Of a DNA stretch of 25,176 nt, positions 15,184 through 24,012 are shown piece after piece. Position 1 is the stretch's first letter. Every line of letters begins with the position of its first letter. The translations under genes were made by a program, and so were the position numbers. The stretch spans positions 1-25,176 of the forward strand of contig JABJCF010000418.1 in NCBI GenBank assembly GCA_018665625.1, written 5' to 3'. Origin of the DNA: Nitrospina sp. (GTDB lineage Bacteria; Nitrospinota; Nitrospinia; Nitrospinales; VA-1). The notes under the pieces were generated by a model that worked only from the letters and a program-made list of their open reading frames with translations, ran no database searches and was not told the DNA's origin.

Positions 15184-16632
15184 ATGAGTAAACCACCACA
15201 GCCACGGAACTGGTTAAAAGATATTCAATCGGCGTATGACACGGTTGTGATAGGAAGTGGCTTGGCGGGTATGACTTCTGCCAACCTTCTTGCTAAATTG
15301 GGTCATAAAGTCTTATTGGCAGAACACCATTACAATTTAGGTGGAATGGCGACTTGGTTCAAACGCAAGGGAGGACATATCATGGATATCTCCCTGCACG
15401 GTTTCCCATGTGGCATGATTAAAACGCTGCGAAAATACTGGTCGCAGGATATTTCCGATCGAGTTATCCAACTCAAAAATGTTCGTTTCGACAACCCCCA
15501 GTTTGCTGTTAATACTTCTTTCGACAAAATCGATTTCACTCATATTCTTAAAGAACGTTTTGGCATCCTTAAGGAAGTCATTGACGAATTTTTTCATACC
15601 GCCCGTGGAATGAATTTTTACGATGACGTGGTTATGACCACGCGTGAGTTATTCGAAAAATTTTTTCCAGGTCGTACCGATGTCTGGCGGTTTCTCATGG
15701 AACCCATCACGTAGGCCAACGGCTCCACCCTGGACGACCCAGCAATTACTTATGGCATTGTCTTCTCAAATTTTATGGACAAGGGCGTCTTCACTTATCA
15801 GGGCGGAACCGATCACCTGATTAAAGAAATGAAAAAAGAGCTTCTGAAAAACGGAGTAGACATTCGCACTCACTGTATGGTCGAAAAAATTTATGTTGAA
15901 GATAAAGCGGTGCAGGGCGTTCGCATCAACGGTCAGGATATTGCCTGTAAATCCGTTCTTTCAAACTCAAATATCGTAACGACTATCGAAGACCTGGTTG
16001 GTGAAGAACAATTTGATCCTGAATATATAAAAGAAGTTAAGAATGTGCGTCTCAACAATTCCAGCTGCCAAGTCTATATGGGAGTCAAAAAAGGCGAAAT
16101 CATACCGCATGTCGGTGATCTACTTTTTTCTTCTGAAGCTGACGAATATTGCACTGAAAAAATATTGAGCAAGGATATTACCAGCCGGACTTTTTCATTC
16201 TATTATCCAGAAATTAGACCCGGCACGGATCGGTACTCCATTGTTTCCTCGACCAATGCAAGATACAAAGACTGGGCAAACCTCAGCGAAGAAGAGTATC
16301 GGCACGATAAGCATGACTTGGAGCAAACCACTTTGGATGCGCTTGAAAAATATGTTCCTGGAATCCGTAGCAAAATAGATCATGTGGAAGCTTCTACCCC
16401 CAAAACTTTTAAGCGCTATACCCTACACCCATCAGGAACTTCATTCGGAACGAAATTTGAGGGACTAAAAGTCAGCCGTGACCTTCCCAAACAAATAAAT
16501 GGCCTGTTCCATGCCGGATCGGTGGGTATCATCATGTCTGGTTGGCTGGGAGCTGCCAATTACGGCGTGATTGTTGCCAATGAAACTGACAAGTTTTTGA
16601 GACAACTGAGCCCAAGCCTCGTTACGGCATAA
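15184..16632 (+). pseudogene. CrtI-like FAD oxidoreductase 2, interrupted by an in-frame TAG
   Basis: One reading frame of 482 codons with a single amber codon at 15712-15714. The first 176 codons hold the FAD site ([20 protein letters not shown], about 21-40) and [13 protein letters not shown]. After the TAG the same frame goes on as [20 protein letters not shown] and reaches a normal C-terminus with [19 protein letters not shown], the second FAD motif. In a hand alignment with the neighbouring paralogue (CPLMYYGN against EPIT-stop-ANG) the TAG falls on a tyrosine, one base away from TAC or TAT. TAG ends other genes here (3736, 12835, 13668, 18645), so amber is an ordinary stop in this genome. 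The lesion is a recent nonsense mutation, a sequencing error or a readthrough site. A restart at the ATG at 15775 would give 285 residues without the N-terminal FAD motif. Confidence 0.85.
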
Positions 16633-16681
16633 GATAACTTCTTTCCTTCCTTCTTTCTCTAATTTAATTTAGTATTGTTCC

Positions 16682-17425
16682 ATGGAATTTGATTTTAAAG
16701 GTCAGACAGCTGTCATTACAGGTGGCACTCGGGGAATTGGTCGAGCTATTTCTGAAGCGTTTCTAAAAGCGGGTGCAAAAGTAATTGCCACTTACCGAAG
16801 CAACGAAGAAGAAGCCAATAGGTTTGTAGAAGCCAATGCCGCGCATTCTGAATGTCTCGATACTTTTAAATTCGATGTTAGGTCTTATGACGAAGTTGAA
16901 AACTTTTTTAAAGAAGTTGATAGCAAGCATGGGACCCCACAAATTATTGTCGTCAGTTCGGGAATTCGCGCCGATTCTATTGTCGGCATGATGAAAACAG
17001 AAGATTGGAATAATGTTATCAATACAAATCTGACGGGAACCTTTAATGTTTGCAAGCTTGCTGTGCAATGCATGATGCGACAAAAATACGGTCGTATTAT
17101 CACTCTAACTTCACCCATTGGTAAATTCGGTTTTGCCGGGCAAGCTAACTATGCCGCATCGAAAGCTGGGCAGGTTGCCCTTGTTAAATCCTTATCTAAA
17201 GAAGTAGCCAGTCGAAAGATTACAGTCAATTGTGTTTCCCCTGGTTTTATCGATACCGATTTTATTTCTGACTTGTCCGATGAACAAAGAGATGCTTATA
17301 AAAAACAGGTTCCTCTAAAGCGCTTTGGGTCGGCTGAAGATGTAGCCACACCAGTTTTGTTTCTTGCATCAAAAGAATCTTCTTACATCACCGGATCGGT
17401 GTTAGAGGTAACTGGGGGTCTATAA
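16682..17425 (+). CDS. fabG: 3-oxoacyl-ACP reductase, FabG-like short-chain dehydrogenase
   Basis: A 247-residue SDR that would reduce 3-ketoacyl-ACP with NADPH. The cofactor loop is GGTRGIG (14-20), the catalytic residues are Ser144, Tyr157 and Lys161 in NYAASKAGQ, and VNCVSPGFIDTDF and the C-terminal EVTGGL are as in FabG. The usual NNAG motif is replaced by VSSG (about 91-94), an unusual change next to the active site. The ATG at 16682 has no ribosome binding site. A TAGTAT 6 bases upstream could start a near-leaderless mRNA, but no good -35 is seen. It is three bases from the dehydratase gene. Confidence 0.9.
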   Translation: MEFDFKGQTAVITGGTRGIGRAISEAFLKAGAKVIATYRSNEEEANRFVEANAAHSECLDTFKFDVRSYDEVENFFKEVDSKHGTPQIIVVSSGIRADSIVGMMKTEDWNNVINTNLTGTFNVCKLAVQCMMRQKYGRIITLTSPIGKFGFAGQANYAASKAGQVALVKSLSKEVASRKITVNCVSPGFIDTDFISDLSDEQRDAYKKQVPLKRFGSAEDVATPVLFLASKESSYITGSVLEVTGGL

Positions 17426-17428
17426 ATT

Positions 17429-17854
17429 ATGTCGCAGGATTTTCTTCAATATATTCCACACCGCCCACCCTTTTTATTTGTCGACAAAGTAATAGAAGAA
17501 ACCACCAACACTATTAAAGCCGAAAAATTTATTGATCCTGGAGAACCTTTTTTCCAAGGACATTATCCTGACCGGCCTATTATGCCGGGCGTCCTGATCT
17601 TTGAATCTATTTTTCAAACGGGCGCTATAATGATGGGAAAGAGAATCGCTAACGAAGGTCGCATCCCCGTTCTTACCCGTGTAAATAATATTAAACTCAA
17701 GCACGCCATCAACCCTGGCGACACACTTCAGATAGAAGTCACACTAAAGGATCTGATAAGTTCTGCTGCTTATATGACCGGCAAAGCATCGGTGAACGGG
17801 AAAACTGCAGTAACACTTGAATTCACCGCCATGCTGGTTGAGGATGCTAAATGA
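17429..17854 (+). CDS. fabZ: 3-hydroxyacyl-ACP dehydratase, FabZ-like
   Basis: A 141-residue hot-dog protein that removes water from 3-hydroxyacyl-ACP. The signature [13 protein letters not shown] (about 9-21) and [17 protein letters not shown] with His45 and Glu59 as catalytic residues are intact. Length matches FabZ. It starts 3 bases after fabG with GGGGGT at a usable distance, and its stop overlaps the fabI start (ATGA at 17851-17854), so translation of the three genes is coupled. Confidence 0.93.
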   Translation: MSQDFLQYIPHRPPFLFVDKVIEETTNTIKAEKFIDPGEPFFQGHYPDRPIMPGVLIFESIFQTGAIMMGKRIANEGRIPVLTRVNNIKLKHAINPGDTLQIEVTLKDLISSAAYMTGKASVNGKTAVTLEFTAMLVEDAK

Positions 17855-18645
17855 GTTTTCTTAATCTTGAAAATAAAAATATTCTTGTAATGGGGGTCGC
17901 CAATAAAAAAAGCGTGGCCTGGCATATTGCAAAAACACTGGAAGAAGAGGGAGCCAAAGTCTTTTACAGTGTGCGCTCAGAGGACAGAAAAAAATCTCTC
18001 GATAAACTGTTATCAGGAAAACCGGTTTTCGTCTGCGATGTTGAAAAACCTGAAGATATTGACCGTCTCAAAAATGAAATCAGTAAGGAGTGCGAAACTC
18101 TACATGGCCTTGTACATTCTATTGCCTTTGCAAATTATTCAGAGGGGTGGAAACCTTTTCATGAAACACCGCGAAAAGATTTTTTACAATCGATTGATAT
18201 CAGTTGTTATTCCTTAATTGCTCTGTCAGATAGTTTGAAAGACTTGTTGGATAAAAAAGCCTCGGTGGTTACGGTATCAATTTCTACCACCCGAATGGCA
18301 GCCGAAAATTACGGATACATGGCCCCAGCGAAAGCGGCACTCGATTCAACACTATGTTTTCTGGCTAAATCGTTCAGCGCATTTTCAGAAATTCGCTTTA
18401 ACTCTATCAATCCCGGGCTTTTAAAAACATCTGCCTCTGCCGGAATTCCGGGCTATATTGATTCCTTCCTACATGCTGAAAAAGCAACTCTTAGAAAAAA
18501 AGCTCTTACGACCCAAGAAGCCGCCAATGCCGCGCTCTTTTTATTGAGCGAACGAGCGAGTGGTATCAACGCTCAAGGAATCGTACTTGATGCGGGGATG
18601 TCGATCAATTACTTCGACCAAAATCTGATAAGACCTGAAAAATAG
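17851..18645 (+). CDS. fabI: Enoyl-ACP reductase, FabI-like
   Basis: A 264-residue NADH-dependent SDR that reduces the enoyl-ACP double bond. FabI features are [16 protein letters not shown] (15-30), the HSIAFAN segment (89-95), and Tyr154-x6-Lys161 in NYGYMAPAK, the spacing that separates FabI from FabG. The C-terminus reads [15 protein letters not shown]. It overlaps fabZ by four bases and closes the cluster. With FabG and FabZ it supplies a full reduce-dehydrate-reduce cycle, but no ketosynthase is encoded in the window. It is 26 bp from the convergent STAND gene, and no hairpin terminator is seen there. Confidence 0.92.
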   Translation: MSFLNLENKNILVMGVANKKSVAWHIAKTLEEEGAKVFYSVRSEDRKKSLDKLLSGKPVFVCDVEKPEDIDRLKNEISKECETLHGLVHSIAFANYSEGWKPFHETPRKDFLQSIDISCYSLIALSDSLKDLLDKKASVVTVSISTTRMAAENYGYMAPAKAALDSTLCFLAKSFSAFSEIRFNSINPGLLKTSASAGIPGYIDSFLHAEKATLRKKALTTQEAANAALFLLSERASGINAQGIVLDAGMSINYFDQNLIRPEK

Positions 18646-18671
18646 TTTTTTTCGACCGTCGTTTCGCCTGG

Positions 18672-21200
18672 CTAGAGGCTAAACTTTTGTCTGAGAATAG
18701 TGGCGCAGGCATGATGATTATTCTCGCGAAGCGTTCCCATTTGCCTGTTGAGCCTTTCACGAATTTCAGAGTCTTTTGGATTAAGTTGATAATCTTGGAT
18801 GATTTCTTCCACGCTTGCTATGTAATAATTGATCATCTTGTTGTCGCCTATTTTTATAAATTCGTTGGTTCTGGCTTGCATTAGGACTAGTCCTTTTCCC
18901 TGCTTCGATTTATGAACAGGCTTCACAATTTTTTCTAATTCGTTTGTATTCCCTTCTTTGACCTCAGAGGACCGATTCAGACGCTGTTTGATTTCACCCA
19001 ACATAGTGAACTCTTTAGCTTTTTTAAGAGGACTTTGTGCCTGCATATAAAATTCTACCGCTTTTTGTTTTTTGGACATCAGAGAATATGTGTCACCTAT
19101 CCGAGTCAAAAAGATACCTTCAAATTTTGAACTTCGATAATTCCTGGCAAGTTCAAGACCTTCGCTAAAAGTAAGGGTAGCTTGATCTGTGTCTCCTGAA
19201 TCCACATACATTTTTCCCAATTGATGAACAATATCCATTTCTTCTTTGCGTTTATTGAGACTTCGAGCCATGTTGAGCCCGGCCTCAAAATATTCTTCTG
19301 CCTGTTGAAACTCTTTCATCCCCGAATAACAGGAACCTAAATGTTTAAAAATAATTCTGATACACACTCCATTGCCTGTTTCTTTTGCTTTTTGTAATCC
19401 TTCTTTTAAAGAGTTAATTGCATTTTCAAACTGGTTTTTTTGTTCATAAGCCAAACCCAATCGGGCCCAGCTTGTTTCCGTTTCAATTTCAAAACTATTT
19501 ATTCGTTCAAGGTTTTGTTTTTTTAACAGACTCTGTATGGCTTCATCTGGTTTTTTTCTAGCTAGATAATAAGTAGCTAATTCGTTAAGGACTTGGCATT
19601 CAACCTGAAACATTGAATGTTTTTCAGCAAGCTGGGCAGCTTGATCTAGGTATCCTTTTGCGTCTTCGTATTTAAAAATGGAGTTCAAAAATTCCCCAAT
19701 ATTGAGAAGGTGAAAAATTTCTATTTTTTCTAAACCTAACCTTTGGGAAATTTTTAACGCTGCCTCCAGATAATGGCGATATTCTTTTGGGAAGAAACGA
19801 AAGCTAAAAAGCCTGTTTCCAGCCTTCATATAAGAATTGAACAACTCTGCGGATTTCTTACCTTCTACACTGCCTTTATACACTTGCTTCAAACCGCAAT
19901 TTATATTTTTCCATTCCTGATGAAACAAATTCAAACCTTCTCCTTCCGCTTCCCCTCCTTTGGAAAAAGATTCTCCTGCGGCGTCTAAAATTGAAAGGTA
20001 ATGAGTTGCGTGCCGTATTTTTGCTTCCCTTAGTTCAGTTTCCGGTAAGTAGCCCTTAACTTGTTCTTTGATCCAGCAATTAAGAACATATCGCTTGGTG
20101 GTGAGATCAATTTTGATGAGCCCATATTTTGATATGTTTTGCAGGGATTCACCATTTTGCTCAGTTACCCTGCCGGCCGCCTGCGCATCAAAAGTCTCTG
20201 GAAAAACTGCCAGCTTACACAAAACTTTTTGGTCTTTTTCACTCAAAGAATAGAAAATAGCTTTAAATGCAGCTTTCAAAGATTCTTCAAACTCATCACT
20301 TTTTTCCAATAATGAATCTTTCCAATGTTTGCGGAAAAGGGCCAAAAAATCTATGGGATTAATTTTCATATTGTAGGAAAGAAAATTTCCACACATCTCA
20401 AGGGCCAAAGGAATTCCTCGACATAGTTTTGCAATTTCTCTTGCATTGGGTTTCAACCTAAGTGAACAATCAACCAAAAATTTCTGTGAAGAATCAATGT
20501 CCAAAGGAAGAATTTCTTTTTTGATGGCATCTATCATATTTATCTTTTTATTTGATGTCGCAATGACCAACCAGGGGCTTGGTGGTTTAAGTGCTTTAAT
20601 CTGACCCATATGAGTAACATTATCTAGATGCAGGATTCCCGTCTGGTTTTTCATTACCTTTTTATATAATTTATTTAACTGAGTTTTGTTTGAAGGAATG
20701 GTTGCGGCCGGATGAAATGAAAGTAAAATTTGCACCATTGCGTCATGAATAGACAGGGGCTCATTTTTTTCATTCTTTAGGTTTATATATAATTTCAAAT
20801 TATGATAATTATATTGATATTTCTTGATCAGCTCCAAAGCCAGAGTTGTTTTTCCCATACCCGGCTTTCCGTACAAAATTATCGTTGATGTTCCTTTTTG
20901 GATTTCCTTTAAAATTTCAAATGTGATTTCGTTTCGGCCATAAAATTTTTCAGAATAAGTGGGGGGTCGACTTAGCTTTTCCTTGGCCTGCGTCCTGGAT
21001 TTTTCCAGCTTTAGAATCCATTCAGCTACCTTTTCCGGTGCATCGGGAACAGGTTTGGTAGTGGAAAGATTTTCCGGTTTCTTCTCTTCCTTTAAGTCAG
21101 GTTCGCTTGATTTGGGTTTTATCGATATGAAGAGGAAAGCGACAATACTGACCAAACTGATAAAAAAAGTGAACACCCAGTAACTCATAATTGTACCCAT
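18672..21200 (-). CDS. Membrane-anchored STAND (NB-ARC-like) NTPase with TPR repeats
   Basis: An 842-residue protein. One membrane segment (YWVFTFFISLVSIVAFLFIS, about 7-26) is followed by a charged linker, then the NTPase: GKPGMGKTT Walker A at 111-119, ILHLDNV (Walker B, Asp193), LVIATSN (211-217), and CRGIPLALEMCG (260-271, the GxP of NB-ARC/AP-ATPases). A winged-helix region follows to about 385, where the usual MHD histidine is replaced (YVLNC at 371-375). From about 490 to 735 there are about six TPR-like repeats, for example LGLAYEQKNQFENAINSLKEGL. STAND proteins are ligand-triggered switches that oligomerise; bacterial members serve in signalling or phage defence. The orientation and the membrane anchor set it apart from both neighbouring operons. 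A second ATG four codons in is an alternative start. Confidence 0.85.
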   Translation of the reverse strand: MGTIMSYWVFTFFISLVSIVAFLFISIKPKSSEPDLKEEKKPENLSTTKPVPDAPEKVAEWILKLEKSRTQAKEKLSRPPTYSEKFYGRNEITFEILKEIQKGTSTIILYGKPGMGKTTLALELIKKYQYNYHNLKLYINLKNEKNEPLSIHDAMVQILLSFHPAATIPSNKTQLNKLYKKVMKNQTGILHLDNVTHMGQIKALKPPSPWLVIATSNKKINMIDAIKKEILPLDIDSSQKFLVDCSLRLKPNAREIAKLCRGIPLALEMCGNFLSYNMKINPIDFLALFRKHWKDSLLEKSDEFEESLKAAFKAIFYSLSEKDQKVLCKLAVFPETFDAQAAGRVTEQNGESLQNISKYGLIKIDLTTKRYVLNCWIKEQVKGYLPETELREAKIRHATHYLSILDAAGESFSKGGEAEGEGLNLFHQEWKNINCGLKQVYKGSVEGKKSAELFNSYMKAGNRLFSFRFFPKEYRHYLEAALKISQRLGLEKIEIFHLLNIGEFLNSIFKYEDAKGYLDQAAQLAEKHSMFQVECQVLNELATYYLARKKPDEAIQSLLKKQNLERINSFEIETETSWARLGLAYEQKNQFENAINSLKEGLQKAKETGNGVCIRIIFKHLGSCYSGMKEFQQAEEYFEAGLNMARSLNKRKEEMDIVHQLGKMYVDSGDTDQATLTFSEGLELARNYRSSKFEGIFLTRIGDTYSLMSKKQKAVEFYMQAQSPLKKAKEFTMLGEIKQRLNRSSEVKEGNTNELEKIVKPVHKSKQGKGLVLMQARTNEFIKIGDNKMINYYIASVEEIIQDYQLNPKDSEIRERLNRQMGTLRENNHHACATILRQKFSL

Positions 21201-21498
21201 TGAATAAACAAAGGTTTTCGCTCCAGTATGTTTTTAGTTGGTCTCATGCAATTAAACCTTAATGAATTAAACAAGTTACGAGAGGTTATTTTCCAAAATC
21301 CCCTGAACTGTTGAAATTGCGCTGCCTAATTTGCTTCAGTGATGGCCCTGTTAATCAACTTCCTTAATTAGATTAGCAATCGGCATGCCATTCCAAATTA
21401 TCGTTATAAATCAAATATTTAAAAATTTTGATGAATATATTTCCTCCTTCAAGTGTATGAAAAATTGAAAACTTGAAAGACAAACACCCTCGAACAGG

Positions 21499-21510
21499 GA
21501 AAATATTTTC
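21499..21510. repeat. AT-rich 12-bp palindrome
   Basis: GAAAATATTTTC is perfectly symmetrical and follows CCCT-CGAAC-AGGG. It lies in the 477-bp spacer between the divergent STAND and fliK genes. It may be an operator or simply chance in AT-rich DNA. No gene is seen in this spacer. Confidence 0.25.
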
Positions 21511-21568
21511 TTCAAGGGGTATTTTTTTCCGGGTTCTTGAGGCTTATTTCCACAATTCAAAAACTGAT

Positions 21569-21591
21569 AAACCTTTATAAATAAAGGGTTT
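21569..21591. promoter_or_regulatory. Near-perfect inverted repeat upstream of the fliK sigma-54 promoter
   Basis: AAACCTTTAT and ATAAAGGGTTT pair with one bulged base, separated by AA, about 20 bp before the -24 box at 21610. The right arm runs into T5, so it could also act as a weak terminator for upstream transcription. An activator site for the sigma-54 promoter is an equally likely reading. Confidence 0.35.
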
Positions 21592-21609
21592 TTATATTGG
21601 GATTGGAGT

Positions 21610-21626
21610 TTGGCATCGGTTTTGCT
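21610..21626 (+). promoter_or_regulatory. Sigma-54 (-24/-12) promoter of the hook operon
   Basis: TTGGCATCGGTTTTGCT has GG at 21612-21613 and GC at 21624-21625 with 10 bases between. The start would be near 21637, about 40 bases before the fliK ATG. Middle flagellar genes, including the hook genes, depend on sigma-54 in many polarly flagellated bacteria, so the context supports the call. Confidence 0.85.
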
Positions 21627-21677
21627 CAGGTAATGTTTGCAGGGTAATATTCAAAACCTTAAAACGGAAATTAATCG

Positions 21678-23285
21678 ATGCCAAGCAACTCAAGCGTTCT
21701 AGCTTTATTTTCTCCTCAACCGCCTGTTGAACCCACCGCCTCAAAAGTCGATCGCGGAAGTGATAATGACTTTAATGACTTTTTAAGCAACGCTACCCAT
21801 CAAGTAGACCGTGCAGCAAAGGCAAATTCTGGAGAATCGGCTCAAAACAATAATCAGGACCAAATAGGACAGGCCGATAAATTAAAACCCAAAATAAAAA
21901 ATAAAGACGACAAATTCGAAACTGATACTGGGAAATACGAAGAAACTGCTGCTTCTGTTGCAAATGAACCGATTGCTAAAACGGAAACCGTCACCAAAGA
22001 ATCTGCCTTGGAACAAAGTGCTTCTTTTGCGGCACAATTGAAAGAACTCGGAATAGAACAAGCGGAGTTTGAAGCTTTACTAGAGTTTCTTGGGATGGAT
22101 GGGGATGTTAATTTTGAATCCTTACTGCAATCCCTCACTCAGGGTATAAACCAGAATGGGTTTACGATTGGAAAAGATATAGATTCTCTTTCCCAAAGTG
22201 AACTTTTAGCAAGACTTCAGAAACATGAAGGCGAGGCTATCAATCTTCTCAAAAAATCTGGGTTGACAGATGAGCAGGCTAAAAACTTAATCGATCATCT
22301 TAAATCTACTCCAACGACCACAATAGCGACCACTGCGCAAAAGGAAGTAGATAAAAATCTAGAGCTCAATGTTAAAAAAGATATTCAAGCACAACAAGCC
22401 GCTTCTGCAGAAAAAGAAACAGTAAAGCCTGTTGAGCAATCTGAAAATTCTAAAAATGCAGGACAACGAGAAAAAGGAAATGAAGCAGGGGCCTATACTC
22501 AGGTAAAGGAAGCTTCTCAAAAAGCAGAAAAGAGTGACCGCACCAGCTCACTCGATAAACTCCCTGAAACTCCAAAAACCAACGAAGCGCCACGCATCAT
22601 ACCACCAGAAGGCTCAGGAGATAAGGGAACCAAAACATCCAACCTCAGTCAGCTTTTGAACGACAACAACGCCCAGGCAACGCTTGTCCAAACCGAGAGT
22701 GGAAAGGATGTTGGAAATTTTAAAGGGCTGGAGTCCGCTAAAACAGGACCAGACTTACAGGTTCAAGCTCCTACATCAGCAGCCGACAACGCCATAAAAG
22801 CAACCGAGGCAAATAAAGCGGTTCTGCCTGAGAAACTGATTGCTCGTGGAGCATCAGAAACAAAAATCATCAATCAGATCGTAAATAAATTAAACGTTCG
22901 CACCACCGGTGCTCAAAATGAAGTTCATGTAAAACTGGATCCTCCTTCATTGGGAACGGTTCGACTAAATATCACCACCGTGGGTGACTCTGTTCGCACG
23001 GTCATCGTTGCTGAAAACCATGCGGTTAAGCAAACAATTGAAAATAACTTTAATCAGCTTCGCGATGCTATGAGCGATCAGGGTCTAAAAGTCGACAGCT
23101 TTTCGGTTACCGTCGGCGGTGAGTCTGGAAACTCAAATCAAAACGGTAAACAGTTGGGAGATAAAGATTCATCAAACCCTCTGGATGCTGAACAAACTGC
23201 TTCATCAGAAAACGATACAGAATTTGAAGGAACCAATACTCAATTTATATTTGATGGAAACCAGTCCATCAGCGTACTGGCTTAA
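21678..23285 (+). CDS. fliK: Flagellar hook-length control protein FliK
   Basis: A 535-residue protein that measures the hook and switches export specificity. Most of it is low-complexity and rich in Lys, Glu, Ala, Asn and Gln, as FliK central regions are. The conserved C-terminal hook-length domain spans about residues 400-490: NQIVNKLNVRTTGAQNEVHV, LDPPSLGTVRLNITT and NNFNQLRDAMSDQGLKVDSF. It follows a sigma-54 promoter, has GGAAA before the ATG, and is followed by flgD 37 bp downstream, a common order (fliK-flgD-flgE). Confidence 0.92.
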   Translation: MPSNSSVLALFSPQPPVEPTASKVDRGSDNDFNDFLSNATHQVDRAAKANSGESAQNNNQDQIGQADKLKPKIKNKDDKFETDTGKYEETAASVANEPIAKTETVTKESALEQSASFAAQLKELGIEQAEFEALLEFLGMDGDVNFESLLQSLTQGINQNGFTIGKDIDSLSQSELLARLQKHEGEAINLLKKSGLTDEQAKNLIDHLKSTPTTTIATTAQKEVDKNLELNVKKDIQAQQAASAEKETVKPVEQSENSKNAGQREKGNEAGAYTQVKEASQKAEKSDRTSSLDKLPETPKTNEAPRIIPPEGSGDKGTKTSNLSQLLNDNNAQATLVQTESGKDVGNFKGLESAKTGPDLQVQAPTSAADNAIKATEANKAVLPEKLIARGASETKIINQIVNKLNVRTTGAQNEVHVKLDPPSLGTVRLNITTVGDSVRTVIVAENHAVKQTIENNFNQLRDAMSDQGLKVDSFSVTVGGESGNSNQNGKQLGDKDSSNPLDAEQTASSENDTEFEGTNTQFIFDGNQSISVLA

Positions 23286-23322
23286 TGAAAATTGTATTTA
23301 ACCTTTTAAGGACTAGAAAAAT

Positions 23323-23982
23323 ATGATTGCAGGATTAACTCCAATTCCAAATACAAGTACAGAAGGCGCCTCTATAACTTCAGGAGCCAATCTGGGTAAA
23401 AACGATTTTCTTAAGCTATTGGTAGCCCAACTGGAACATCAAGATCCGCTTGCCCCTCAGGAAGGGCAGGAGTTCGCAGCACAGCTGGCTCAATTCAGTA
23501 GTCTTGAACAATTAACAAACATTAACGACAACCTTGAAGCCAGTCAGGCATTTGATTTGGCCTTGAGTAATTCATCCATGGTCAATTTGATTGGTAAAAC
23601 CGTTGACGCTCCAGGAAACAATTTTGAACTGGGAGAAGGAGAAACAGAAACCTTGAGCTTCTCATTAGCAGAGGAAGCTGCGGATGTAACAATAAACGTT
23701 TTTGATTCTACTGGAGCAAATGTTGCCACTCTTAGCATCGGTGCTTCAAGTGCGGGCATTAAAGAGTTTGTATGGAGTGGCAAAGACGCCACCGGCGCTC
23801 CACTTCCTGCTGGAACCTATACCTTTGGCGTTACTGCAGAAAATTCTTCCGGCAACTTCATTGAAACGGAAACATTTGCCGCAGGCCTTGTTACCGATAT
23901 TATTTTTGAAGGAGCCGATGCTTTTGCAATTGTTAACGGACAAAAAGTTAATGTAAACCAGATTTCCAAAGTCAGTCTTTAA
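23323..23982 (+). CDS. flgD: Flagellar hook assembly (cap) protein FlgD
   Basis: A 219-residue cap protein that helps hook subunits polymerise. The N-terminal signature GKNDFLKLLVAQLEHQDPLAP (25-45) and EFAAQLAQFSSLEQLTNIND are diagnostic. The middle and C-terminus form the FlgD Ig-like and tudor-like part (about 80-215), with FVWSGKDATGAPLPAGTYTF typical of the family. AAGGA precedes the ATG by about ten bases. It is in line with fliK and flgE under one sigma-54 promoter. Confidence 0.95.
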   Translation: MIAGLTPIPNTSTEGASITSGANLGKNDFLKLLVAQLEHQDPLAPQEGQEFAAQLAQFSSLEQLTNINDNLEASQAFDLALSNSSMVNLIGKTVDAPGNNFELGEGETETLSFSLAEEAADVTINVFDSTGANVATLSIGASSAGIKEFVWSGKDATGAPLPAGTYTFGVTAENSSGNFIETETFAAGLVTDIIFEGADAFAIVNGQKVNVNQISKVSL

Positions 23983-24012
23983 TATAAGTAAAATAGAAAG
24001 AGGAGATTAAAT

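Noticed and set aside
15712..15714. Amber codon read as pyrrolysine or as part of a recoded genome
   Set aside because: TAG serves as the normal stop of several genes in the window, no Pyl machinery is visible, and the paralogue has tyrosine at the site.
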